Source: Mya arenaria
Taxonomy: Eukaryota; Mollusca; Bivalvia; Myida; Myidae
Length of the DNA: 64,000 nucleotides
Direction of reading: 5' to 3'
Assembly: GCF_026914265.1 (NCBI RefSeq)
Contig: NC_069124.1
Span: 18,311,088 to 18,375,087, forward strand
Position 1 is the first letter of the stretch; every line of letters begins with the position of its first letter. The notes under the pieces were generated by a model that saw nothing but the letters and a program-made list of their open reading frames with translations, did not search any database and was not told where the DNA came from. The position numbers and the translations under genes are program-made. Positions 1 through 12,200 of this stretch are shown here, piece after piece.

Positions 1-234
1 CCTAATAGGAAAACAATCCATCTGTCAAGGACGATATCCTTGTAGAACTATAACCTAACCTTCAGCAACACATCTGTCAATAACAATATCCTTGAAGGAC
101 AGCAACCTACCCAACAATGATGAAATCCTTGTAGGACACCTATTCGTCAATGACGATAACTGATATCCTTGTCTGACAAAAACCTACCTGTCAATAATAT
201 CTTTGTCGAAAAACAACCAAGGACAATAACCTAC
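1..234 (-). repeat. Minisatellite made of SP-RING exon end plus splice donor
   Basis: About five degenerate units of roughly 35-55 bp lie directly downstream (minus strand) of the SP-RING exon of the PIAS-like gene. Each unit resembles the last 25 or so exon bases, read as ACAAGGATATCATCATTGAC, followed by a GTAGGTT-like donor. Several units keep a usable GT donor; one reads CAG/GTAGGTT, closer to consensus than the real one. The array runs off the left edge of the window. Confidence 0.75.
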
Positions 235-3200
235 CCGTCAATGATGATATCCTTGTAGGCGGTTTCAGAGGAGCAAAGAGGGCACCTCCATCTCTGCTTC
301 TTTGCATTCATGGAGAGCATGGTGGTAGCATCTAGGCACTGTACATGCACACATGTCCGCCCTCTGCACGGAACTGTCAGCCTTGTCTTCCCAATCTTAC
401 AAGAGAGATCAACCACAAACATGAAAGTTTTCATTAATATGAGCAAGGTGTGAGAATTTTTATAAATGGATAATATTTTGCAACACCAAGGCTTAGACAG
501 CATATTGAGTCTGTTCTTAAAAATAATACATTCTTGAATAACATTTTGCTGCACAATATATACCTAATTGTTGAATATTTTTCAAAACAATTGAATGATA
601 TTTTTTTTTTTAAACTTGAATCTGTAGCAAGTGAGTTTACACTGGTTTTGAAATTATCTCATGTGAGCTTACAGTGCACACTGTTTATAGAATTATGCTA
701 TAAGTGGGCTAACACTGGTTTTGGATTTAGCCCAAGGGACTTGTAAACACTAGTTTCATAATTATCTCTGTGGGCTTTCACTGATTTTGGAATAAGCCCA
801 AGTGGGCTTTCACTGATTTTGGAATAATCTAATGAGAAATTCGAAAAGTTCTACTACTCACTGGGCAGGTAAGAAGGGCTTTAAGGCTGGTGGTTGCAAT
901 ATCAGGATCTCCTCCCTCGAAATGCTTTCTCACTGTGTATATAATATAAGAGATATGATTAAACATTACCTGTCTTGTCAAAACACTAGAAAAACAATTT
1001 TTAGTTTTGAAGTGGCTGAACCGGACTTCATTGTGTCAGCAGAAGTTCCGGAATTATTTGACTGTGTTTAACAATAAACAAGAGAACATTTCATTAAGGA
1101 TTGAATATTGGTTTAAAAACGTTATCGATCATTGGAAATAATCAGGCTAACCATTTTGATCAAATTCAACAAGAGATGTTTGTCAAACATTATGCCCCCC
1201 TGAGCGCCATGTTTTCAGGATTATTTGGACAATTGAATGAAATATGCATGGACCGAAATGATAACTGATTTGTTATTGACATTAGATGCCATTGAGGCAG
1301 TTTTAAACTTATGACCATTCAAAGTGTGAGGATAGTTGGTACAGTTTTTAATCATGTTCAGATGATGACTGATATTTGCAGATAAAAATGCATCCTCTTA
1401 GCAGCAGAAAATAAGTAAATATAACAAAATTTTAATGATGAATATGAGTTATGACCATGACCTTTGACCTCAAAAACCATAGGTCCTGGAGTCATCAACT
1501 GGTCACCCAAAACCTAAATGTCAAGTTTGAGGGTCATGGTTGCAGGCATTGTCAAGTTATCACACAGACAACCTTTTTGAGTTGAAGGTCACTGTGACCT
1601 TGACCTTTGACTTGATGACCCCTAAAATACAAGTGGTCATCTAGAGGTTAGGTCCAACCAACAAGTCAAGTTTGAGGGCCATGGATGCAGGCATTGTCAA
1701 GTTATCACTCATAAGAACATTTTCACATTTAAGGTCACTGTGACCTTGACCTTTGCCCCGATGACTGGTCAGGCCAAGACTCCATGTAAAGTTTGATGAT
1801 CATAGGTCCAGGCATTGTTGAGATATCACTGGGAGAAGGTTTGTTTTCTTTTTCGAGTTAAAGGTCACTGTGACCTTGAACTTAGGCCAGATGACCCCAA
1901 AAATCAATAGGGTCATCTTCAAGTCAGGACCAATCTTTGTGTCAAGTTTGATGACCAAAAGTCAAGAAATTGTTAAGTTTGCCTTCAAGGTCACTGTGAC
2001 CCCCAAAATCAATAAGGGTCATCTACTGATCAGGCCCAATCTCTAAGTCAAGTTTGAGGGCCATGGGTACAGGCAATGTCGAATTATTACTTAGACAACC
2101 TTTTATCATTCAAGGTCACTGTGACCTTGACCTTTGGCCCGATGACCTCCATAATCAATAGGGGTTATCTACTGGTCAGGCCAAGCCTCCATGTCAAGTT
2201 TGATGACCATAGGTCTAGGCATTGTTGAGTTATCACTCGGACAAGCTTTAAAATCCTTTGACCATTAAAGGTCAGTGTGACCTACACCTTTGACCCGATG
2301 ACCCCTATAATCAATAGGGTTCATCTACTGGTCATGCCCAACATTCATGTAAAGTTTGGTGACAATACGTCCAGGAATTATTAACTTATCACTCGGACAA
2401 GCTTTGGTCTACCGACGGACCGACATGTGCAAAGCAATATACCCTTCTCCTTCGAAGGGGGGCATAGTTATGTAATTAAAACAAAAGTTACAAGCGACAT
2501 TTGCAAATTGCGAGTGACTTTTATTCAAGCTCGCAAATTTCTGCGCGTGGCTTTTTCTAGACCACAAAATATTAAAAGGAAAGTAGAATAAACATGAACT
2601 TAACTCCTCTGTGTAGTCGAGTGTAAACAACCTATAAGTGGCATGTTCACACTACCAGTATAAAAAAGACAGAACAGAGTCACGCTCTAGTAAGTTTTCA
2701 AAAATAGAACAAATACGGAAAAAGCCGAGTTTTATCTCGAATCTTTCCAGGATGCTCCGAGGCGTGCATAATACAAAGTGAATACAAATGTCGTAATCAC
2801 CTAGCTCAATCATTGGCTAAATTTAGCGCGTTTGCGCACTTTATATAAACCCCATCAACCTTTGATATATTTTGCCCAACTGCGAATAGACTTTGTCGAT
2901 CGATATATTTCATGGTCCAGAGCATCCTCACTACATTTACTGTTGCTTTCATTTATTTTAAATTTATAATGTTATTGTTTTTAATACTTATAAACTTAAT
3001 GAAATCTGTACCGTGCTTGCCGAATGGATATTACCCGATGGCAAGGGTAAATATACAAAGTGAACAATGTCAAATTATTGGACAGCCGAGTAATTAAAAA
3101 GCGACCAGCATCTGAGTAGTTGAGTTACTCAAGATTGATATGTTTTAATATTCATGTCTATTTCTGTAAATTTCTACTTAAATTAGACAATTTTATGAGG

Positions 3201-6200
3201 GAATAAAGCAAATAATGAAATTGCAAGTTGATTTTTCATTTTGTGAGTTGCCTCAAAAAGCACTTTGCGAGTGCTCCTCAAAATTAAATTCGAACCCTGA
3301 TATATTCAACAACACTTGATCGTTGATTTATCCATACATTCTACACTGACTATTTTGCCTACCTCAGAGGTCAAGCATCTTCTCAAGTCAATGAAATTAT
3401 CAAGAAATAACAAGAAATTTACTAACCCATATCATGAGTATGTTCAGGATGACTGACTTGACTCACTTTGATGTCTTCGATCATCTCTTCAATCGTCTGC
3501 TTTCTCACTAACCACACAGTCAAACATCCTTGCTGAAATCAAACCATGAAATTCACAACTTTCGTTTTAATAGTATTTTTATTTAACTGCCTGTGCTTTT
3601 GTGGCCACACACTTGGGAAATTCTGACTGAGATAATACCAACTCATTCTACTTAGCTGAAATTTACGATACTTAGTGTGTCCTTTTTGAGAGGCAGAAAG
3701 TTCCCTTGATAAGTCTACAACTCATGACATCTTGAATAAAAGGACACCTACATGTATACCACTGGACCTTTCTTACCCTGTATTCAGTTGAACACATCAA
3801 GACTATAATACTGCATTAACTAGTCGCCTCCTCTTTGTATTAACTCAACAATCCAGAGAATGCAAAGGAAACATCTAATCACATCTTAAATTTCATCAAC
3901 CATTTAAAATGTTTACAGCACAGAATCATCTTTTATAACATATAACAGCCTTTTATTCAAATTGAATTCTTGTTAATTATTCATTGTATTATTTTCATAA
4001 TCTTACATTTATTCAGGAAATTATCAGCGAAAATGAAATGTCATTTCTATTGCAAAATGATAACCTTAAGAATACAGATACTATGAAATAGGGTTGAGCT
4101 TCACAATAACAACAATCCACCACCCATTGTGCGGCCAGCCCATTTATTAGGAAGTTGCCGTGATGGCTGCTTCCCGGAGGTGCCTGTTTAAAACAGATTA
4201 TACTGAGGTGCCTGTTTAAAACAGATTATACTGTTAACAGGTCATTACTATACTATTGTCTATGTTTATCAGAATGACTTGTAAGTACACATACCAAACT
4301 TGGCAGAGAGTTGTGGTTTTCGACAGTGATATAATTCATCTGACATCCAGGCACAGACATGTCCACAAAACTTGTAATGTCAATCGGTTTGTGTTCCATC
4401 ATATACTTCTTTGTTAGGTCCATCGAGCACTAGAAAAAACAGAAAGGATAATTGTTTGTTTCAATGGAAAAAAGCAATATATTTCATGAAGTGAGCTCCA
4501 AAGATGGAATTTAAGGCCTCACCAAATTAATAACTTGTTCATCGGATTTTCCACACCTATTTTTTCAGAAGGACAACAAAGGTTTATATTTTGCACCCGC
4601 ACCATCTAAAAAAAAAAAAAACGGGTTATTTTTTTAAAAGCGCACATATTTTTAGTGGAATGTAGCCTTCTCAGCGTAAGTGGAAAAACGCCATAGCCTA
4701 CTGCAGTTGAAATTTACTGCTCTGTAACCTAAACTGCGTTTTATGGTTGTAAAAATTATCAAAACACAGGCTACATGAAAACTAATTTCAATTCATTTCC
4801 TGATTCTTGAAAATATGTTAATAAATGACAATTTTACAGCCATTTAAAGATTGATTAAAGTTTGGACGACTGTGTTTGTTTCAATATGGCTCCCGCTAAA
4901 AGGAAATGTATATCTAGTGGGCAAGAAGTGCTGAACTTCATCATGAATGACAGTGACAGTGATGATCGAAGAAGTTTGAATTTTACTTGGACATGTCTGA
5001 CAGGAATTCGGATGACAGTTACAATGAAAAGACAGTTTGCAGTCAGTCATCTGCACCTGCTACCCACATCCAGGTAGAAACTTAAGGTGTGTATTTTTAA
5101 TTTCTTTGTTGTTATGCTGCTAATATAGCAAATTTGATGTCTTTTTCCTTCAAAAATATATACCGTACCTTTAATGATTTATGCATGTTTGTTTTTATTT
5201 TGCTAGAGATCAAAGTATAGTGTTTATTTAAATATTATGCAATGCATGTACCATATTAGAAAAATAAAGTTTGGCTCAGATATGAGAACCACTGGTATTC
5301 CTGCATCTTCAATCTTTTTCTTGTGTTATCATCAAACTATATCAGTAATGCATAATACATATATATACTACACAGAACAATTATACATATTTAATAATAT
5401 TGCAAATTAAAATTTCAGATTAAAATTCCTGTCCCTGTGAGGCAAACAAGGGTGTGCTCGTGGTGGAAGCATTGGTCCCTGTTGAGCCAATGGTCGTGGA
5501 CAGTTTGCGGGCGCTAAATATAAACCTGACCGACAGTCCTATGTGTTTCATGCCATGCGATGAGCTTTACCATTCACATATAAACATTAACCAACCCAAA
5601 GCTAGAATTGTGTATAATTTGTAAATATTACTCAAAAAGGAAAACAAATTGTGTCAGAGTGTGTGATTGGAAAAAAGTATAAATCACACTTTGTGTTGTG
5701 AATAAATGTTTGTAGATTTTTTAAATGATCATGTGTTAATTTAAACTATAAATGGATATCATTCAAATGTAAATTTTTTGAGCTGATTGATTTTTTCTAT
5801 GAAAGATGAATTGCATAATTTTTGTATTTTCTTGAAAAAAAACACTTTTGCTATACATGAAAGTTGACCCAATCAGTATTTGCAGTACAAAAGAAATAGA
5901 AGTTTTGTTTTTGTATATATGTTTATGTTTCCTATTTCTCCAAATTTGAACAAAATATCTAAAAAATAAGGAAAATATGCCTGTTTAAATAGGTAGGCAT
6001 TAAGTTCTGAGAAAGCCTGAAATAAACTTGGGGCTGGCTGGAATTTTCTGTGACGTATTTGGCACTGAAAGGGTTAAAAGTAGAGTGTAAGTTTTTTTGT
6101 AAATTCTCTACCGGAACTAAAATGTCTACCAACTTAATCATGTAGTCATTGCAAGAGTGATAGCTATAGTTTATATTTGCAAATTGCAAATACCTGCATT

Positions 6201-9200
6201 TATTTTGTGCGTAATTTTTCAAGTCACCTTGTCTAGCCATTTCCATTGCATGAGATATGACAAGTTTTTTAAGAGATAATTATTTTTAACCAGGTATTCG
6301 AAAGTAAAAATTGGAAAACCTTGGTTATAAGATTTGGGTATGTCATTGGGCAGGCAGGTGGCTGTGACCATTGGCGTTCTTGTGTCCTGGCCATGCAAAA
6401 AAACTTTGCCATATTGTTTAACATCTAGAAAACTGTGGTTTTGAATTATTTCATTTATCAAACAGTTTAAAGCAATACATTTGCTTGATCTCAAATAGCA
6501 CTTGTTTGATCTCAAAACTAAAATTTGTATAAAATTATCTTGTAGTGTTATCATTCTTTCATTCAGATGTTATCCTTGTACTGTTTACAATATCAATGTT
6601 TAGTTAATAAGTGAATAAAATGTGAGTAAAATTGACTATATATATTTGTTTGCTCTTTGCTTGCTCCTCTTTTTTGCTAAATGCAAAAGAAATATTTTTA
6701 TTATTATTTTGCTACAATCCATCGCCCCATTATTTTTGGGAAAATATCCGATGAACAAGTTATCAATTTGGTGAGGCCTATTCTAATACTTATCACATTG
6801 CATCTTTCTACCAAACAATTTTTTTTTTTATCTCATGCTTGATATAAAAATAAAAGATTTTTAATTGACTATTAATTGGGAAAACACACCAAAATATAGC
6901 TTCATGATGTTGTTACAGAAATGATGTCATTGATATTTCTACCAAGCACCATGCACATTTAAGTTCGATTTTCAGTGGATTGAATGAATGAAAATCTTCA
7001 AAAGTTACAGAAACAGTCAGTCTATATTGCTTGTTCCACCATTATTATTTTTCAATAAAATCAAAATTTTTGGTATGAAATAAGTATGAGTTATTGCACC
7101 CACATCCCAAGTTATTAAAATTATACACAAGAGATTCCGTGGGAGTGTTTAACTTCTATCACAAGGTTGTGGGTTACATAACTATTTTATACTATGTTGT
7201 CAAGGACAAATTTTAATACCAGCATGTGTATAAAAGAATAGGGTTGCATTTTACCTTCACAGGAGTTAATTGAGTTATTAAATGGATGAGCTTTTTCCAA
7301 AACAGCCTTTTGCAAGATGTGGTAATAAAATACAACTATCTATTATAAACACTGCAAACGAGTTAAAAATACCTCTGTTTAAGCCAAGAAATAACCAATA
7401 GAATTTAACAAGCTATCTAAATATGAGTAAGTTTACCATGATCTTTACCACCCTTTGGTTCAGCTTGACCATTACCGCGGGGATAAAGTCATCCTGCATT
7501 CCATTTTCCGCCTTCATTAACCTGAAATATTATATAAGTATTGCATGGTTTCCATTGTGACAGTACATATATTGTCAACATTAGGGAAGTACTGTTATCC
7601 GAGGCAAACACATAACACAATTACATAAAGTCCTTTCAACATAATTATACAACTTTTAACCTTAATCAATTTATTCTGTAATTATTTCCTTTGGAAAAGA
7701 TGCGAACACCGGCAGTAACAGATTCACAACACATTTTATTAAGCGCTTCCCAAAACTCAAGATTTGGAAAACTCAAAATGTGTATTTCTAGACATGCCTG
7801 CTATGTTTCAGTGGCAGTATGAAATTGCCCATGGTAGGAATATGAGAATTTAACATGGGCAAATCACTTGAGGTACAATAATATATAGTATTATTCAACC
7901 TTCAACATGAGCACTACAAAGAGCACTCCAATGTTATTTGTGGTGGGGTATATTTTCAATTGCAAAAGGGGCATGGATCTCAAAATTATTTGTAGCCTTC
8001 AAAGTTATGGGCCTTGCTGTACAAGTGCATATTGTCTCTGGCAACACATGAACCAAGTTTCATTTTAATTACTTAAATGTTTGTTTTTTTTAATTATGGC
8101 CAAGGTCAGAGTATTTGTAAGCTAACAACGACAATGACACTAATGTAATCACAATACCACAAGTTCTTCTTTCATTGAAAAAATGAAGAGCTAAAAATCT
8201 GTCAACGGATTCAAATTTAAATGGATATGAATATTTTGTTTTAAATTGTTTGACCTTTTTCTGTCATTTTTGGAGCAAATAAAAAAAATAAGGGAGGGGC
8301 TGTCGGGTATATCTGTATGTATGTATAAATATAATATATTAATGTATTCTAATGGTTATCCACTCTAATAATCATCAAAGTGTCATTCAAATGGATGAAA
8401 GGTTAAAAAAGTATAATAACTTTATGGATAGCCCTTCACATAACAAAAAGAAAAAAATGTTGGACGCCTTCTACATTCCACACTACAAAACTAGGAAAGA
8501 AAATAAAATGTTACCTTAGGAACACTTTCACATCCTCCATTTTAACACCTGGCCTAAAAAAGTAAAAGATTGTTTCTTAAATGTTTGTTGCAATGCTTAA
8601 ATAAATCTCAAATTTCTTAAATAATTGCTTCAGCACAGTTTTGAGAGTTTAAAACAGAACATAAATTGCACAAATTCATCAGTCAATTGCAACCATGGCC
8701 CCCAGGGTCCGGTGGTATACCAGGGATATCTGGGGAAATGGGCCGTGTTCCAGGTGGCCCCGCTGTTTCGGGTGAATGCGGTGGTTTTGTCTTCACGCCA
8801 AACATAGCGGGATTTTACTAGCAGTTTGTCCCTGCAGGATTTTACCCGGGCTTGACTGGACCGAGTCAAAGTCCCCCGGGGGGGGGGGGGGGTATTTCTG
8901 GTGAATATGGCCATAGTGGAATATTCTTGTGCAATTTTTTCTGCATTTAATAATATACGCTAGTTTATGAAAAATAAATTAACATTTCAATTAACAAAAC
9001 TGAAAAAGTGTCCAGCAGTGATTTTTTTTCTACTATATTTTCATTCAATTTAATTTTACAATGAAAATGCAAGTGTTTTAACTGGACTGTAAAAATAACA
9101 CGTCAATGGAATACATGTAATCACTGGGCTTGCCTAAGAAAATTGATCAGAACGTGATGAATTATATTGTAACATGCAGGGTTCGAATTTAACTTTGAGG

Positions 9201-12200
9201 AGCACTCGCAAAATTTTGCGAGTGCTTTTTGAGGCAACTCGCAATATGAAAAATCAACTTGCAATTTTATTATTTTCTTTATTCCCTTATAATATTGTCT
9301 AATTAAAGTAGATATTTACAACTAAGACATATTATGAATATTAAAAGGATTCATCTTGAGTGACTCAACTACTATAAATTGTAGTTGGCTTATTCTTTTC
9401 TTTTTTTGGGGGTGGGGGGGGTGGGGAGGGAGGTACAGATGACTCATCGGATGCTGGCCGCTTTTTGATAACAAAGCTGTCCAATAATTTGACATTGTTC
9501 ACTTTGAGGGGGTATATTTACCCTCGCCATCGGGTAATTCCCATTCGGCGAGAACGCTACAGATTTCATTAACTGATTAAGTTTGTAAGTATTAAAAACA
9601 ATAACAGTATAAATTTAGAATAAAAAAAAGGAACAGTAAATGTAGCATGGATGCTTTGGACTATAAAATATATCGGAAGTTTATTCACTTTGACAGTTGA
9701 GCGGATATATTCAAAGGTTGATGGGGTTTTACGAGAGTTCGCGAAAGCGCTAAATTTAGCCAATGATTGAGCTTGGTGATTACATCATGTCAACTCATTT
9801 GTTTTCACTTTGTATCATGCACACCTCGGAGCATCCCCGGAAAGATTCGAGATAAAACTCGGCCTTTTCCGTATTTGTTCTATTTTTGAAAACTTACTAG
9901 AGCGTGACTCCATATTGTTGTCTCTTAACTGGTAGTGATGCCACTTATAGATTGTTTACACTCGACTTTGTAGCAAAGTTAATGTTTATTCTACTTTCCT
10001 TTTAACATTTTGTGGTCTAGAAAAAAAACACTCGCAAAATTTTGCGAGCTTGAATAAAAGTCACTCGCAATTTGCAAATGCCGCTCGCATTTTGCGAGTA
10101 TGCAAGTCTAAATTCGAACCCTGACATGTATATTCAATAATCCCAAAGGACGAGTTAATAAATTACTGGGTCAACAGTCAAAACTTACCACTTTTGAGTA
10201 ACATCAGACCACAATGGCACTTTGAAAGTCAGGAACATTGACTTCCTCACTGTAATGTAAAAAACAAATTGTAGTTTGGTGTAGAAAGAAAATCACTATG
10301 TGACCAGGGCAGTCTGTCAGGTAGGGAAATGGAGCTTGTGATTTTCGAATAAACACATATTATTCAGTGAAAGTGATTTGTTGTGTCATATTGACTTCAC
10401 ATAAACATAAATATAATATATTTATAATAATTGTAACCAAGGCCCCAGGTCAGGGGGGTATACTGAGGAAAGACGAGGAAATTGGTTGTGTTTTTTCCTT
10501 CCAGGTGGCCTCGCAGTGCTAGGTGAATGTGGTGGTTTTGTCTTCACAATCGAAAACAGCGGGAATAGGCCTTGCCTATGCTCTCCATTGCATAATATAC
10601 AGTAGGTATAATGCTGATTTCATGAATAAGTTGGCTCTCCATTGCGTAATATTCAGTGCGTACAATACTGATTTCCTGAATACATGACTCATTGTTTGAT
10701 CATATAAAAAAGGTATGAGGCACGATTTCCTGAATAAGATCGACTTGCTTTTGGATAAAATAAAGAGGCTACAAGGCATAATTTCCCCAAAAACATATAC
10801 TCACTGTTTGCTAATATAATGTTGGCTAATACGAAGGCATGATTTATTGAACAAGGTTGACTCACCGTTAGATAATATAAAACGGGTACAAGGCATGATT
10901 TCCTGAAGCCTATCGAAGAATGGCATATTGGAAATCTGGGGTTTATCCAGTACAGACTCCTTCACTGACACAGCTGTCCCGTGCTTTTCACAGCAGTTAA
11001 ATATTAGTTTGCTTGACCAGAAATCTGTAATATAAATGACAGTCCTTTACAATCATGATGTTCACCAATATACTGCAGATTGATTTATTTCGCTACTAAG
11101 GCTCTTTTTGAGACTTTTAGTGTTTCAAGGTTTGAACTTTATGACACCATTTTTTACCAACTAAAGGCAATAGTAAATTGAACACTTTGCTACGGTTTAA
11201 AATTTGCAACATGATGAACTCGCGAAAAAAGGCAAAAATTAAACTTGCACGATTTTTTTTTTTTACATATATCGGTATTTATTTGCACCAAGGAGTATTC
11301 ACAAAATTTGCATTTTCTTAAAAAAATTAAGAAAATGCAAATTTTGTGAATACTCCTATAATATATACTCAGTGCTCCAGCCTGGATTTGAAAAGGGCAG
11401 GGTGCTAGGTCTGAAAGGGCACTTTTGATGTGCATTGAATGAGCCTTAATGGGGCACTTGCAAGGGACAATGTTCAATTCTTATTGTGTATGTGTTGTAA
11501 CTACTTTCAATACTAATAGTTTGTAGTAAATACCTAAGCTGTTACCTTTACTTTAGTGTCAAAATTATGTAGAGGGTGTAGTAAAAAGACAGCAGGGTGC
11601 CCCACCCTGTTATTTAGGCCTTGCTGGAGCACTGATATGGCTTACCATCCTTTTCTTTCTCAACACATTCTTCACCATGCTGAGGCGTCTGCATTTTCTC
11701 AGGTGCCTCTTTGTTACCAAGAAGCAGGTCTTTACTCTGCTGACTATGTTTGTCTGTCTGCAACCTAGCACTGGAGTCAGACAATATCGGTGTGACAACA
11801 GGATTGTTGGAAGATGACGATATCACAGCTGCAAAAGTGACAGTTTTACCTTTTGGAATCACTCTTGCGCTAGCTACAAATGGTATACCTTGTGTAACAG
11901 GTTTAGCTTGGGTCACAAATTCTTTCCTTGATGGATCTTGAATTGCAGTCTCTGCACTGGTATGTGAAGGTGTTTTTTGGGTCACAGTTTGTGTCTTCGG
12001 AATATCATGTGTCACAGTTGGAGTTCCTGGTTTATCTTTGGTTACAATTTCGGTTTCATTAGCATTGAAGGAATTTTCTGTAGATGCCTTTGGACTATTG
12101 GTATTAGGACTATCTGTTGAAGAGACAACTGTTTGTGAGTTTATCAATGGAGAATTGGCTATATTTGTTTCAACTACTGTGCTTTCTACGGAAGAGGCAA

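Noticed and set aside
1-234. CRISPR-like array
   Set aside because: Units are degenerate, lack constant spacers, and match the adjacent exon end; the DNA is eukaryotic.
231-554. 107-residue minus-strand ORF as a stand-alone gene
   Set aside because: Only 235-395 is coding; the rest is intron read through. It is the SP-RING exon of the PIAS-like gene.
5959-6554. Two minus-strand ORFs of about 100 residues as transposase pieces
   Set aside because: AT-rich composition, no DDE/DDD motif, and direction opposite to the piggyBac-like N-terminus.
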